A stretch of DNA of 48,846 nt from the NCBI GenBank assembly GCA_022703355.1, contig JAKLDU010000005.1, positions 1 through 48,846 of the forward strand, read 5' to 3'. Below the pieces are notes generated by a model. That model did no database searches. It saw only the letters and a list, made by a program, of their open reading frames with translations, and was not told where the DNA came from. Below are positions 1 through 10,109 of this stretch, one piece after another; position 1 is the stretch's first letter, and every line of letters starts with the position of its first letter. The position numbers and the translations under genes are program-made. This DNA comes from Deltaproteobacteria bacterium (GTDB lineage Bacteria; Desulfobacterota; Desulfomonilia; UBA1062).

Positions 1-278
1 CCCAAAGCACCCTGGAAAAGAGCCTCTTCGCCATCGACGAGCTCACGGGCCTCGTGGCCGCGAGCGCCCTGGTCCGCCCCTCGAAGAGCGTGCTCGACCT
101 GAATGTGGGGTCCGTGATGAAGAAGTGGAAGTCGCCCGCCTTCGCCGCCGGGGTCGACCGGTCCGTCGTGGAAAAGGGCGCCCGGATGCTGGGCAGGGAG
201 ATACCGGAGCTCGTGGAGGACACCATCGCGGGCATGCGGGAAGCGGCGGAGGAGATCGGGCTCAAGGGCGGACTCTAG
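1..278 (+). CDS. HD-superfamily hydrolase, C-terminal end (partial)
   Basis: The reading frame is open from the window edge (first whole codon at base 3) to TAG at 276-278. The 91 visible residues resemble the C-terminal part of small HD-domain phosphohydrolases: LFAIDELTGLVAASALVRPS, a KSPAF segment and a terminal helix ending in EEIGLKGGL. This helical segment normally follows the catalytic HD motif, which lies outside the window, so substrate and catalytic competence cannot be judged. It is followed 55 bp later by an MBL-fold hydrolase on the same strand and could share its transcript. The family call rests on the characteristic DELTGL...RPSKS stretch. Confidence 0.7.
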   Translation, partial: QSTLEKSLFAIDELTGLVAASALVRPSKSVLDLNVGSVMKKWKSPAFAAGVDRSVVEKGARMLGREIPELVEDTIAGMREAAEEIGLKGGL

Positions 279-333
279 CCCCCGGGCCGTTCCCGGGGTC
301 TTCGGGGCCCGCCCGCTTCGGAAAGGATGACAA

Positions 334-981
334 ATGCTGGTAAAAGTGTGCGACAACCTGTACGCGTTCGTCTGGGACGACTACACCCAGAACAACTGCA
401 ACGCCTTTCTCATCGATTCCTCCAGAAGGATCCTCATCGACCCGGGGCATGCCCACCTCTTCGGCCACGTGCAGAAGGGGCTCGAAACGCTGGGCCTCAC
501 CCCGTCGATGATCGACGTGGTGCTGGTCACCCACGGCCACCCCGACCACCTCGAGTCGGCCCTGCTCTTCAAGGACCCGACGCAGTTCGCCATGAGCCTC
601 ACGGACTATCACTTCATCCTCGAGCTCGCCGGGAGCGCCTACAAGCTCCCCGAGCCGGACTTCTTCCTCCGGGAGGGCGACCTTGCCATCGGCGACGTCA
701 CGTTCGAGGTGATCGACACGCCGGGCCACACGCCGGGGTCGGTCTGCCTGTACTGGCCCGCGCGCAGGGCGCTGTTCTCCGGCGACGTGGTGTTCCCCCA
801 GGGCATCGGCCGCACGGACCTGCCCGGCGGGAGCGGGCCCGCGCTCAAGGAGAGCATCCGCAGGATCATGAAGCTCGATGCGGACTACCTCCTGAGCGGC
901 CACGGCGAAATCCTCGCCGGCAGGGATGAGGTGGCGCGGAACTTCAGGACGGTCGAGGACTACTGGTTCAAGTATCTATAG
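334..981 (+). CDS. MBL-fold metallo-hydrolase
   Basis: A 215-residue protein of the metallo-beta-lactamase fold. The metal motif THGHPDH lies at residues 66-72, further ligands are H132 in GHTPGS, D151 in SGDVVF and H190 in SGHGE; together they form a complete binuclear metal site. There is no signal peptide, so it is probably cytoplasmic. The compact size and GDVVFPQGIGRTDLPGG segment resemble glyoxalase-II-like thioester hydrolases, but I would not name a substrate. The ATG at 334 follows an AAAGGATGA ribosome site. It converges with the next gene, and the two stop codons overlap within 976-981. Confidence 0.85.
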   Translation: MLVKVCDNLYAFVWDDYTQNNCNAFLIDSSRRILIDPGHAHLFGHVQKGLETLGLTPSMIDVVLVTHGHPDHLESALLFKDPTQFAMSLTDYHFILELAGSAYKLPEPDFFLREGDLAIGDVTFEVIDTPGHTPGSVCLYWPARRALFSGDVVFPQGIGRTDLPGGSGPALKESIRRIMKLDADYLLSGHGEILAGRDEVARNFRTVEDYWFKYL

Positions 982-1485
982 CAGGCTTCCCAGCTCGTCG
1001 GCGAGGACCCGGCGGGCCCTGGACAGGGTGTCCCGCCAGGAGCCGCTCGCGGCCAGGTTGGGAACGACCGCCCTTCCCCGGATGCCCTTGGTTTCGAGAC
1101 CGGCCTTGAGCTCCTCGAGCTGGCGGAGCATCTCCCCGTCGAGCCGTGCCCGGCAATCCCGGATGCGCCCCTCGAGCGTGCCCCTGTCGGCCCCCGCGAG
1201 GGATTCGAGCGCGTCGAGCACCCGGCCGTTGTCCCCGTCCACCTGCAGCTGGTCCAGCAGGCCGCCTTTCACCAGGGCCAGGAGTTCCGGTCGGTCATCG
1301 CCCGCGGAGTCGAGCTCCGCGGACAGGTCCCTCAGGGTCGCCCGGGAGTCGAGATACTTCTGTACTGCCGCCCGGGCGGCGTCTGCAAGCTCCTTGTGCC
1401 TGAGGTCCTGCTTCGCGTCCCGGGACATGCTCAGGCCCTTTGTCCTTTCCATGACAATGTCGAGCGTACTGCGTATCTTACCCAT
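976..1485 (-). CDS. Conserved-looking hypothetical protein, helical
   Basis: A 169-residue protein that I do not recognise. It is rich in Ala, Leu, Arg, Asp and Glu and is predicted by eye to be almost entirely alpha-helical and coiled-coil-like (KELADAARAAVQKYLDSRAT, then EMLRQLEELKAGLETKG). No signal peptide, membrane segment or cysteine cluster apart from one Cys is visible. ATG at 1485 is preceded on its strand by GGAGAG. Its stop overlaps that of the convergent MBL-fold gene by six bases. The codon composition is strongly GC3-rich like its neighbours, which supports it being a real gene. Confidence 0.6.
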   Translation of the reverse strand: MGKIRSTLDIVMERTKGLSMSRDAKQDLRHKELADAARAAVQKYLDSRATLRDLSAELDSAGDDRPELLALVKGGLLDQLQVDGDNGRVLDALESLAGADRGTLEGRIRDCRARLDGEMLRQLEELKAGLETKGIRGRAVVPNLAASGSWRDTLSRARRVLADELGSLL

Positions 1486-1567
1486 GCAACTCTCCGCTGG
1501 TGTGTTTTTCCCTTTCCATTAGGCAGGTCCGGCCATGGAGTCAAGGGCGGATTGCATCCGCCGCGTT

Positions 1568-1664
1568 ACGAAAGACGGATCGACGGTGCGCCCCGGCCCA
1601 CATGACCGGAGGTGGGAGAGCCCTCCCGGGACGTACGAAACGAAAGACGCATCGACGGTGCGCC
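1568..1664. repeat. 25-bp direct repeat, two copies 72 bp apart
   Basis: Copies at 1568-1592 and 1640-1664 begin ACGAAAGACG and end GACGGTGCGCC and differ at a single base (G against C at the 11th base). They lie in the 221-bp gap upstream of the hypothetical gene at 976-1485 and downstream of the glucan phosphorylase. They are too short and too few for an IS or CRISPR; a regulatory direct repeat or slippage duplication is possible. Confidence 0.7.
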
Positions 1665-1706
1665 TCACCCCGCGATCCGGGGCGGATGCGAAGACCCCCG
1701 GGCCGC

Positions 1707-3845
1707 CTAGTCCGTCTCCGCCGAGGTGGCCTCGGCCGCCGGGAGATAGAACCGCTCGGCGTAGTCCTTGACCATGCGGTCCGCGATGAACCGCCAGCCC
1801 AGGCTCATCATGGCGTGCTTCATCCGGGCGACCCACGCGGAGGGGATGCCCTGGGAGTCCCGGTGGTAGTAGAGCGGGACCACCTCGCTCTCGAGGGTCT
1901 GGTAGAGGTACTCGGCGTCACGCCGGTTCTGCACCTGCTGGTCGTTGTGCATGCCGCCGTGGCCGATGGCGAACCCGTTCCTGCCGTCGTAGGCCTCGTT
2001 CCACCAGCCGTCGAGCACCGAGAGGTTCAGGCCGCCGTTGAGCACCACCTTCTGCCCGCTGGTGCCGCAGGCCTCCAGGGGGCGCCGGGGGTTGTTCAGC
2101 CACACGTCCACGCCCTGCACGAGGTGCCGGGCCACGTTGTAGTCGTAGTCCTCCACGAAGGCGACTTTCAGCTTGTGGGCGCTCTCGTAGCTGAAGCGGG
2201 CGATGCGCTGCATGAGCGCCTTGCCCGCGTCGTCCCGGGGGTGCGCCTTGCCGGCGAAGATGATCTGGATGGGCCGGTCGGCGTCGTTTATGAGCTTTGC
2301 CAGCCGCTCGGGCTGGGAGAGGATCAGGTCGGTGCGCTTGTAGGTCGCGAACCTCCGGGCGCAGCCGATGGTGAGGACGTCCGGGTCGAGGATGCCGTCG
2401 ATGAGCTTCACGGTTTCCTCGTGTCCCAGGCGCGCCGACTGCTTGAGAAGGCGCCGTCTCACGAAGCGGATGAGCCGCATCTTCAGGCTCTGGTGGGTCT
2501 CCCAGAGCTCGCCGTCGTCGATGTCCTCGACCGCCTCCCACACGTCCGGGTGGACCATGCGGGTGGGCCAGTCCTGGCCGAGCCAGGTCTGGAAGAGCTG
2601 GTACATCTGGGGGGCGAGCCAGGAGAGCACGTGCACCCCGTTGGTGATGTGCCCGATGGGCACCTCCGACTCGCGCCTCCCGGGCCAGAGCCCGTTCCAC
2701 ATCATGCGGCTCACGTGGCCGTGGATGGCGGACACGCCGTTGGCCCGGCGCGAGCCCTTGAGCGCGAGGACCGTCATGCAGAAGGGCTCGCCCCGGTCGT
2801 TGGGGTTCACCCGGCCCAGGGCCATGAACTCGTCGTGGCTCAGTCCCATCCGCTCCCGGAAGACGCCGAGGTTTTCCTCCACGAGGTCGGGCGGGAACCG
2901 GTCGTGCCCCGCCTCCACCGGGGTGTGGGTGGTGAAGACGGTGTGGAGCGAGACGCGCCTGAGGGCCCGGCCCAGCGGGATCTGCTCGTACTCCATGACC
3001 CGCCGCACCTCCTCGAGGATGGCGAACGCGCTGTGCCCCTCGTTCAGGTGCATGACGCCCGGGTAGATGTTCAAGGCCTTGAGCGCGCGGGAGCCCCCGA
3101 TGCCCAGGAGGATCTCCTGCCGCATGCGAAGCCTGGCGTCGCCTCCGTAGAGCCGGGCCGTGAGCTCGCGGTCCTCCACGGAGTTGCCTTCGACGTTCGT
3201 GTCCAGGAGGATGAGGCTGACCCTCCCCACCAGGAGTTTCCAGATCCGTGCCAGAAGCGGCGTGGTCCGGGTGTCAACCCGCACGACGACCGGGTTGCCG
3301 CCCGGGTCGGTCACCGGCTGGATGGGCTGGTCGCGCGTGTCGAGGTTGATGTAGTCCTCCTCCTGCCAGCCCTCGCTGTTCAGGCGCTGGCAGAAATAGC
3401 CCTGCTGGTAGAGGAGCCCGATGCCCACGAGGGGGACGCCCAGGTCGGAAGCGCTCTTGAGGTGGTCGCCCGCCAGGATGCCCAGGCCCCCGGAGTAGAT
3501 GGGCATGGACTCGTGCAGGCCGAACTCGGCGGAGTAGTAGGCCACGGGCCGGCTGTTCAGGTTGCCGCCGTGGATGAAGCCCCAGGTCTTTTCCTGCTCG
3601 ATGTACTCGTTGAGCCTCCGGAAGGCGTAGTTGATGCGGCTTTCGAGCACGAGCTCCGAGGCGCGCTCCTCGATGACCTCGGGCGTCACCCGGTTGAGGA
3701 AGGCCATGGGGTTGTGCTCCACCTGGCGCCAGACGTGGGGGTCGAGGTCGGTGAAGATGCTGATGACCTCGGGGTGCCACGTCCACCAGAGGTTCTGCGC
3801 GAGTGCCCGGAGCCGTTCGTGAAGATGGTTTTCGAAACCTGCCAT
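1707..3845 (-). CDS. glgP: Alpha-glucan (glycogen/maltodextrin) phosphorylase, short GT35 type
   Basis: A 712-residue member of the alpha-glucan phosphorylase family (TIGR02094-like short form), which releases glucose 1-phosphate from alpha-1,4-glucans in the cytoplasm. The N-terminus has the family's NLWWTWHPE segment. The substrate-binding stretch AYYSAEFGLHESMPIYSGGL is followed by GILAGDHLKSASDLG. The C-terminal part contains RRPLEACGTSGQKVVLNGG, in which the Lys of the GTS-x-x-K segment is the expected pyridoxal-phosphate lysine, and LDGWWNEAYDG. It is shorter than E. coli GlgP (about 815 residues), as is normal for this subfamily. ATG at 3845 has a GGGGAGGG ribosome site. It is divergent from the flavoprotein at 4075 across an AT-rich 229-bp region. 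Confidence 0.93.
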   Translation of the reverse strand: MAGFENHLHERLRALAQNLWWTWHPEVISIFTDLDPHVWRQVEHNPMAFLNRVTPEVIEERASELVLESRINYAFRRLNEYIEQEKTWGFIHGGNLNSRPVAYYSAEFGLHESMPIYSGGLGILAGDHLKSASDLGVPLVGIGLLYQQGYFCQRLNSEGWQEEDYINLDTRDQPIQPVTDPGGNPVVVRVDTRTTPLLARIWKLLVGRVSLILLDTNVEGNSVEDRELTARLYGGDARLRMRQEILLGIGGSRALKALNIYPGVMHLNEGHSAFAILEEVRRVMEYEQIPLGRALRRVSLHTVFTTHTPVEAGHDRFPPDLVEENLGVFRERMGLSHDEFMALGRVNPNDRGEPFCMTVLALKGSRRANGVSAIHGHVSRMMWNGLWPGRRESEVPIGHITNGVHVLSWLAPQMYQLFQTWLGQDWPTRMVHPDVWEAVEDIDDGELWETHQSLKMRLIRFVRRRLLKQSARLGHEETVKLIDGILDPDVLTIGCARRFATYKRTDLILSQPERLAKLINDADRPIQIIFAGKAHPRDDAGKALMQRIARFSYESAHKLKVAFVEDYDYNVARHLVQGVDVWLNNPRRPLEACGTSGQKVVLNGGLNLSVLDGWWNEAYDGRNGFAIGHGGMHNDQQVQNRRDAEYLYQTLESEVVPLYYHRDSQGIPSAWVARMKHAMMSLGWRFIADRMVKDYAERFYLPAAEATSAETD

Positions 3846-4074
3846 GGCAAATCCCTCCCCGGAAAGAAAAATAATGGTTCTTGTGAACCTTTCAAGATCG
3901 AGTCTGCCTGTTAATATATATGAAAACCATTATCTCGGGAACGGGAAAAGAAGCGCTCCCGAATTGCTGAAAAAGCTTATCCTGGATCAATGCCGTCTCC
4001 TGCCGCGGTTTGCCCCGCTGACCATCCGCATCTCTCCTGTTGTGATCGATAATCTTTAATAATAAAATAACCCC

Positions 4075-5247
4075 ATGAAACACTACGACGCGGCCATCGT
4101 GGGGAGCGGCCCGGCCGGCCTTGCCGCCGCCTTCACCCTCGCATCGGAGGGCATGCGCGTCGCCCTCATCGACAGGTGCGCCTTCCCCCGGGAAAAGCTC
4201 TGCGGCGGGCTCCTCAGCGGCAGGGCGCGCTCGGAGGTGGAGGAGATCTTCGGGGCCGGCGCCTGGGGCCCGGGGGTCGCCTGCGTCTCGCGGGGGGTCC
4301 GGTTCCTGCACCGGGGCTCCCTCCTGAGCAGCGTATGCTCTCCCCACCCGGTCTACCTGGCGAACCGTGCCGCTTTCGACGCGCACCTGTTCGAGCTGAC
4401 CCTCAAGAAGGGGCCGGACGTCTTTCAGGGGGACGCGGCAACCTCCGTGGACCCGGGCGAGATGACCGTGCACTTCAGGAACCGGGAGCCCCTCCGGGCC
4501 CCCTTCATCGTCGGGGCGGACGGGGTGGCGAGCAGGGTGGCCAGGTCCCTGTTTCCGGGCTCTTTCCGGAAGCAGGCGTACGGCCTGTGCTTCCAGTCGG
4601 ACGTAGCAACGGCCGAGGTGCCGGGAGCATCCGACGTGCCCGAGATCCATCTCGGCCACGTGAAATGGGGGTACGCCTGGGTGTTCCCCAAGGGGGAAAC
4701 GCTTTCCGTGGGCCTGGGCGGCCTGCTGGGCAGGAACCCCGGGATGAAGAGGCTGTTCCTTGCCTTCCACCGCCAGATTGCCCGCAGGGAGCCAACCGCG
4801 GTGAGAAGCGGCTACATCCCCTCGGGGAACTTCCTGTGGAGGCCGGGACGCGAAAACGTCCTGCTGGCGGGGGACGCGGCCGGACTGGTGGAGCCCATCA
4901 CCGGCGAGGGGATCGCGTTTGCGCTGGCGAGCGGGAAACACGCCGCCCTCTCCATCCTGGAGGCGGCCCGCCTGGGCGACCCCCGCCGGGCGTTTCGCCT
5001 CTACCGGCGCCCTTACGCACGGGTCGCCAGGGAGTTCTGCATTGCACGGATGCTGCGGCCCCTCATGTCCTCGAGGATCGGGGAGCCCCTGTTCATCCGG
5101 GGGCTGCCCCGGGCCGAGGGGATCGTCCGGGAGTACCTGGCCCTCATCGCGGGCAGGAGTACCTTCGGGCGCCTGGCGATGCTCGTCGCGGCCAAGATGG
5201 TAAGGGACGTCCTGGCCATGCCGGTTACGGGGCGCATGCGCCCCTGA
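4075..5247 (+). CDS. Geranylgeranyl-reductase-family FAD oxidoreductase
   Basis: A 390-residue flavoprotein. The dinucleotide fold GxGxxG is at residues 10-15, with the ribose-binding acid at D33. The family signature PREKLCGG at 38-45 and the second FAD motif GDAAGLVEPITGEGI near 265-279 match the geranylgeranyl reductase family, which reduces double bonds of isoprenoid chains on lipids or quinones; related halogenase and hydroxylase members share these motifs, so the exact substrate is open. No signal peptide is seen. The start has no clear Shine-Dalgarno sequence: an AT-rich run with TAATAATAAAATAA lies directly before it. Transcription is divergent from the phosphorylase and convergent with the nuclease gene downstream. 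Confidence 0.82.
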   Translation: MKHYDAAIVGSGPAGLAAAFTLASEGMRVALIDRCAFPREKLCGGLLSGRARSEVEEIFGAGAWGPGVACVSRGVRFLHRGSLLSSVCSPHPVYLANRAAFDAHLFELTLKKGPDVFQGDAATSVDPGEMTVHFRNREPLRAPFIVGADGVASRVARSLFPGSFRKQAYGLCFQSDVATAEVPGASDVPEIHLGHVKWGYAWVFPKGETLSVGLGGLLGRNPGMKRLFLAFHRQIARREPTAVRSGYIPSGNFLWRPGRENVLLAGDAAGLVEPITGEGIAFALASGKHAALSILEAARLGDPRRAFRLYRRPYARVAREFCIARMLRPLMSSRIGEPLFIRGLPRAEGIVREYLALIAGRSTFGRLAMLVAAKMVRDVLAMPVTGRMRP

Positions 5248-5303
5248 GGAGCCCGAAGGCGCTGCCCCGGAAAACGGTCTTCCCGGTCTCTCGCGGCCCC
5301 TGA

Positions 5304-5401
5304 GTGCCCGCCCTTCGAGCGCTTCAGCATCTGCCTCTGCCACACCCATGCTTCCACCCTGCGCTAGCGGCCGGTGCGTGCCCGCCCTTCGAGCCCTTCA
5401 G
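5304..5401. repeat. 24-bp direct repeat at the 3' end of the YprB-like gene
   Basis: Copies at 5304-5327 and 5378-5401 begin GTGCCCGCCC and end CTTCAG with one mismatch, 74 bp apart. The second copy includes the stop codon of the gene on the minus strand (5398-5400). The gap between the convergent genes therefore looks as if it arose by duplication of the gene's 3' end. Confidence 0.65.
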
Positions 5402-6687
5402 ACGCCGCTCTTCCTCTTCAGCCTGGCCAGGCGGCGGGCAAAGGCTTCCCTCTCCTCGAGGGAGGCGCACCCGCCTTCCCGGAGCACCCGCTCCACGATC
5501 ACGAGGGCCCGGGGGCAGTCCCTCTGCCGGTGCTCCAGCCACTTGGCGAGCTCCTCGGCCGCGAAGAGATCGAGGGGGTCTTCGGAGAGCATGGCCTCCC
5601 AGAGTGCCGCCGCCCCGGTCCACAGGCCGCGGCGCTTGCGGAAAAGCGACAGGGCGATCCTGGCTTCCCGGGTAACCGCCGGGTCCGGGGAGTCCACGAG
5701 CCCCTCCAGAAGGGCGATGGCGACGCCTGGACACCCCTGGTGCAGGTGCAGCCTGGACGCGGCGAGGACGTCCGCGTGGGGGTGACCCTCGCCCGCGCCC
5801 ACCAGGTGGGAGAGGTGCATGACCAGGGCGGCCATGGACACCACGTCGAGGCGGTTGTGGTGGAACACCTCCTCCAGAGGGGAGGCGTCCCCGGTCCTGA
5901 GCCAGTCGAAGTACCGCCCGGGGATCTCGAAGCCGGGCACGTCCCCTTCGCGCCTGAGGCCCAGGACCTGGCTCTCCAGGGTCCCCAGGCGGCAGTTCTC
6001 CAGGCGGTGGGCCAGGAGCCTCCGGCTCGGAAAGAGCAGGTCGAGGTGGGGCATCCCGGAGAGGGGGTTCGGGAGCCGGTTGAGGATGAAGCGCGCAGCG
6101 AGGAGGGTCAGGTCGAACCCCCTGCCGTTGAAGGTCACGAGGAAGCGCCTGTCCCGGGCGATCTCGTCCAGGAGGGTGAGCAGGGCCCCCTCCTCGTGGT
6201 AGTCCCGGGCGAAGAGCTGGCACACCACGAAATCCTCGCCCTCGAACCAGCCCAGGCCCACGAGGAAGGCGAGCGTGCCGGTGCCGCCCGAGAGACCCGT
6301 GGTCTCGGTGTCCAGGAACAGGGCGTCGGAGATGGCCATGCCCCCGATCCCGGGCTGGCCGGCCAGCAGGGCCGCGGCGTTCATGTCGGGCCGGGCGAGG
6401 CAGGCTATCTCCGAGGAGCCGTGGCTCGTGCGGGCGCCGAAGAGGGTGCGGGAGAAAAAGCACTTCCCCCGGGCGTTTTCGACCTCCTCCCCGGTGACCA
6501 CCTCGGGCAGGGGCCTGATCTCCCGGGGCCTGAAGGTTACGGTGGCGCGGGGGTAGCTTTCCCGGCGGGACATGATGGCGTCGATCTTCCTGCGAAGCTC
6601 GCCAATGACCTCCGACCGGGAGGCGTCCGCCTTTCCCGGGCCCGCCGCCTCTCCCGTCATGCGCTTCAATCGGTCTTTTACGCTCAT
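5398..6687 (-). CDS. YprB-like ribonuclease-H-like 3'-5' exonuclease domain protein
   Basis: A 429-residue protein with a DEDD-type exonuclease fold. The first acidic motif DTETTG is at about residues 126-131, then FNGRGFD (second motif) near 180 and HHNRLDVVSM (third motif) near 285, the arrangement of YprB_RNaseH_like proteins. The C-terminal 110 residues are helical and TPR-like (LLEGLVDSPDPAVTREARIA and following). The substrate nucleic acid is unknown. I prefer ATG at 6687 because it follows GGGGAG at normal spacing and starts MSVKDRLKRM; an upstream in-frame Met at 6744 would add 19 residues without a ribosome site. It sits downstream of the RND operon on the same strand, 189 bp from the permease stop. 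Confidence 0.82.
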   Translation of the reverse strand: MSVKDRLKRMTGEAAGPGKADASRSEVIGELRRKIDAIMSRRESYPRATVTFRPREIRPLPEVVTGEEVENARGKCFFSRTLFGARTSHGSSEIACLARPDMNAAALLAGQPGIGGMAISDALFLDTETTGLSGGTGTLAFLVGLGWFEGEDFVVCQLFARDYHEEGALLTLLDEIARDRRFLVTFNGRGFDLTLLAARFILNRLPNPLSGMPHLDLLFPSRRLLAHRLENCRLGTLESQVLGLRREGDVPGFEIPGRYFDWLRTGDASPLEEVFHHNRLDVVSMAALVMHLSHLVGAGEGHPHADVLAASRLHLHQGCPGVAIALLEGLVDSPDPAVTREARIALSLFRKRRGLWTGAAALWEAMLSEDPLDLFAAEELAKWLEHRQRDCPRALVIVERVLREGGCASLEEREAFARRLARLKRKSGV

Positions 6688-6875
6688 GGGCTCCCCGCCT
6701 GAGGATGGCTTTCCCTGGCCCTCCCTGTCAAGGGCTTTCCTCAAGCCGGCCCGTCACGATCATGCGTTCAACCGTTCCCGCCGTCGGGCAGCCCCTCCAG
6801 GACACGGTCATGGCCGATCCGGACTTCTCTGTCCTCCCCGCCGTCCACCCGGCGGCGACCCTGTCCGGCCATGGC

Positions 6876-9800
6876 TCAATCCCCCGGATCTTCGCACCCG
6901 TCCCCGTGCCCTTCCGGGCACTGCCTGCCCCGGAAGATCTGGTAGTACATGAGGGGGACGACGATCAGGGTGAGCGCGGTGGAGGCAACGGCGCCGAACA
7001 TCATGGCGATGGCGAGCCCCTGAAAGATGGGGTCGAAGAGCATGACGAAGGAGCCCGCAACCACGGCCGCGGCCGTGAGCACGATGGGCCTCAGGCGCAC
7101 CGCCCCGGCCTGAAGCACCGCCTGTCCGAGGTCGCCTTTTTCCCGCCACTCCCTCTCGATGAAGTCCACGAGCAGGATGGAGTTGCGCACCACGATCCCG
7201 GCAAGGGCGATGAACCCTATCATCGAGGTGGCGGTGAAGAAGGCGCCGAAGGCCCAGTGTCCGGGCAGGATGCCCACGAGGGTGAGCGGAATGGGGGCCA
7301 TGATCACCGCCGGCGTCAGGAAGCTCCGGAACCACGCCACCACCAGGACGTAGATGATGAGCAGCACCGCGGCGAAGGCCACGCCCAGATCACGGAAGAC
7401 CTCGTAGGTGATGTGCCACTCGCCGTCCCACTTCATGGCGTACTCGTTCTCCAGCCAGGGCTGGACCGAGGAGTACTGGGTGAGCTCACGGTTCAGGCCC
7501 CCGGGCACCCTGATCTTCGAGATGGCGTCCTTCATGCCCAGGATGGCATACACCGGGCTTTCCGCCCTGCCCGCCACGTCGCCCACCACGTAGTCCACCT
7601 GCTTGAGGTTCTTGTGGTAGATGGTCCGGTCCTGGACCCCATCCCTCACCTTCACGAGCTCGGCCAGGGGCACGAAGGGGCCGGCGGGCGCCGGGAGGGC
7701 CAGGGTAGCGAGCCGGTTCAGATCGGAGCGGTCCTCCCGGGGCATGCGCAAGAAGATCTCCACGGGCTCCCGCTCCTTCTCGAAGTGCACGATACCCGCG
7801 GCCGCCCCGCCCAGGGCCACCTGCAGGGCCCGGGCCACCTCGTCCACGCCGATGCCGTTTCCTTCTGCCTTCTCCTGGTCCACGGCGAAGGTCACCTTGC
7901 GCTGGCCTTCCTCCACGAACCAGTCCACGTCCACCACGCCCTCGGTCCCCTCGAAGATGCCCCGGATCTGCCGGGCGATCTCGAGCCGGACACCGGGGTC
8001 CGGGCCGTAGACCTCGGCCACGAGTGTGCTCAGGACCGGCGGCCCCGGCGGGATTTCCGCGACCTTGACCCGGGCGCCGTGCCGGTCGGCGATGGCCTTC
8101 AGGTCGGGCCGCAGGCGCTTGGCGATGTCGTGGCTCTGGTCGCCCCGGTCGCCCTTGGGCAGGAAATTCACCTGGATGTCCCCCAGGGAGCCCCCCTGCC
8201 TGAGATAGTAGTGCCGCACCAGGCCGTTGAAGTTGTAGGGCGCGGAGGTGCCGACGTAGGTCTGGCAGTGAGTCACCTCGGGCACGGTCTTGAGGTATTC
8301 GGTCAGATCCCTGGCCGCGGCGGCGGTCCCCTCGAGGGTGGTGCCCTCGGGCATGTCCACCATCACCTGCAGCTCGCTCTTGTTGTCGAAGGGGAGCATC
8401 TTCACCATCACACCCTTGAAGGGGAGCAGGAGCAGGGCCAGGATGAGGAGCCCGGCGATGGCGCCCAGCGCGAGCAGGCGCTTCCTCCCGGAGTCGATGA
8501 GAGGGCCCAGGAGCCTCCCGTAGAGTCCGGGTCCTTCCCCTTCCCCGTGCCCGGGCTCGCGGTGGACGTTCCTGAGAACCTTGCAGGAGAGCCACGGGCT
8601 CACGATGAAGGCCACGAGGAGGGAGAACAGCATTGCCGCGGATGCGCCCACCGGGATGGGCCGCATGTAGGGGCCCATGAGCCCGGACACCAGCGCCATG
8701 GGTATCAGGGCGGCGATGACCGTCCAGGTGGCCAGGATGGTGGGGTTGCCCACCTCGTCCACGGCGGTCAGCGCAGTGCGGGTGTCCACCCCGTGGAGGC
8801 GGAAGTGGCGGTTGATGTTTTCCACCACCACGATGGCGTCGTCCACGAGGATGCCGATGGAAAAGATCAGCGCGAAGAGGGTGACCCGGTTCAGGGTGTA
8901 GCCGTAGAGGTGGTTGATGAGCAGGGTGAGCGCGAGCGTCACGGGCACGGCCACGGCCACCACCAGGGCCTCGCGCCAGCCCATGGCCAGGGCGATGAGG
9001 ATGATCACGGAGATGGTGGCGATGAGCAGGTGGTTTAGGAGCTCGTTGGACTTCTCTTTCGCCGTCTCGCCGTAGTCCCGGGTGACGGTGACCTGCACGT
9101 CCGAGGGCAGGACCCCGCCCCTGAGGGCCTCGACCCGGGCAAGGGCGTCTTCGGACACGGTGCTCGCGTTGGCGCCCTTCTTCTTGGACAGCGCGATGGT
9201 CACGGCCTCATACTGCCCGGAGGGGCTCCCCTTAAGGCCCTTTTTCGCGGCTGCGGGCCCCAGGCCCATGAACACGTAGCTCGCGGGCTCCTCGGGCCCG
9301 TCGGTGATTTGTGCCACGTCCCGCAGGTAGACCGGCCGCCCGTCTGTGACGTGGACCACCAGGGAAGCGACGTCCTCGGCGGAGCTCAGGAAAGAGTTCG
9401 TCTCAACGATCGTCTCCCGGTTGTCCGCGGAGAACCTGCCCGAGGGGGCCGCCACGTTGGCCCGCCCTAGCCTGCCCATGATCGCCGGGGCCGAGACGCG
9501 GTAGGCCTGGAGCTTGACGGGGTCGAGGGTCACCCTGACCTGGCGCCTCTGCCCGCCGGTCACGGTCACCTCGGACACGTCCGGACCCTTCTTGAGCTCG
9601 TTGCAGAGCTCCATGGCAACCCGCCTGAGCTCGTAGCCGCCGTACCGGGGGTTTTCGCTCCAGAGGGTCAGGGCGAGGACGGGCACGTCGTCGATGGATT
9701 TGGCCTTGACCAGGGGCTGGGACACGCCGGGGGGGATGCGGTCGTAGTTGGACATGAGCTTGCTGTAAAGCTTCACGAGGCTGTCTTCGGCGTTTTCGCC

Positions 9801-10109
9801 CACACAGAAGCGGACGATGGTGAGGTTCGAGCCCGGCTGCACGATGGAGTAGAGGTACTCCACCCCCTTGATCTCCCAGAGGAACTTTTCCATGGGCGTG
9901 GTGAGCCGCTCCTCGACCTCCTTCGGGGATGCGCCGGGGTACGACACGAAAACGTCCGCCATGGGCACGACGATCTGCGGCTCCTCTTCCCGGGGCGTGA
10001 CGACGATGGCGAACACGCCCAGGAGGAGCGAAGCGATGACCACCAGCGGCGTCAGCTTCGACTGGATGAAGGCCCGGGCTATCCTGCCGGATATGCCGAG
10101 CCCCCTCAT
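6876..10109 (-). CDS. RND efflux transporter, inner-membrane permease
   Basis: A 1077-residue permease of the resistance-nodulation-division family, which exports substrates from inner membrane and periplasm using the proton gradient. Visible features are the first membrane helix [19 protein letters not shown] followed by TPREEEPQI, the docking-domain segment [20 protein letters not shown], helix 4 with the proton-relay acids in [14 protein letters not shown], and a C-terminal helix cluster near [11 protein letters not shown]. The length is typical. The EEEPQI subgroup is common in Proteobacteria and its substrates are mostly unknown. ATG at 10109 overlaps the adaptor stop as ATGA, showing translational coupling. 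It is the last gene of the TolC-adaptor-permease operon. Confidence 0.95.
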   Translation of the reverse strand: MRGLGISGRIARAFIQSKLTPLVVIASLLLGVFAIVVTPREEEPQIVVPMADVFVSYPGASPKEVEERLTTPMEKFLWEIKGVEYLYSIVQPGSNLTIVRFCVGENAEDSLVKLYSKLMSNYDRIPPGVSQPLVKAKSIDDVPVLALTLWSENPRYGGYELRRVAMELCNELKKGPDVSEVTVTGGQRRQVRVTLDPVKLQAYRVSAPAIMGRLGRANVAAPSGRFSADNRETIVETNSFLSSAEDVASLVVHVTDGRPVYLRDVAQITDGPEEPASYVFMGLGPAAAKKGLKGSPSGQYEAVTIALSKKKGANASTVSEDALARVEALRGGVLPSDVQVTVTRDYGETAKEKSNELLNHLLIATISVIILIALAMGWREALVVAVAVPVTLALTLLINHLYGYTLNRVTLFALIFSIGILVDDAIVVVENINRHFRLHGVDTRTALTAVDEVGNPTILATWTVIAALIPMALVSGLMGPYMRPIPVGASAAMLFSLLVAFIVSPWLSCKVLRNVHREPGHGEGEGPGLYGRLLGPLIDSGRKRLLALGAIAGLLILALLLLPFKGVMVKMLPFDNKSELQVMVDMPEGTTLEGTAAAARDLTEYLKTVPEVTHCQTYVGTSAPYNFNGLVRHYYLRQGGSLGDIQVNFLPKGDRGDQSHDIAKRLRPDLKAIADRHGARVKVAEIPPGPPVLSTLVAEVYGPDPGVRLEIARQIRGIFEGTEGVVDVDWFVEEGQRKVTFAVDQEKAEGNGIGVDEVARALQVALGGAAAGIVHFEKEREPVEIFLRMPREDRSDLNRLATLALPAPAGPFVPLAELVKVRDGVQDRTIYHKNLKQVDYVVGDVAGRAESPVYAILGMKDAISKIRVPGGLNRELTQYSSVQPWLENEYAMKWDGEWHITYEVFRDLGVAFAAVLLIIYVLVVAWFRSFLTPAVIMAPIPLTLVGILPGHWAFGAFFTATSMIGFIALAGIVVRNSILLVDFIEREWREKGDLGQAVLQAGAVRLRPIVLTAAAVVAGSFVMLFDPIFQGLAIAMMFGAVASTALTLIVVPLMYYQIFRGRQCPEGHGDGCEDPGD

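Noticed and set aside
1500-3914. 804-codon plus-strand open frame opposite the glucan phosphorylase
   Set aside because: It is antisense to a clear, full-length enzyme; its composition (His, Pro, Val, Glu, Asp, Arg runs) is that of a GC-rich shadow frame and it has no recognisable domain.
6705-9038. 777-codon plus-strand open frame opposite the RND permease
   Set aside because: Shadow of the permease gene in high-GC3 DNA: His/Asp/Gly/Glu-rich, no domains, no ribosome site.
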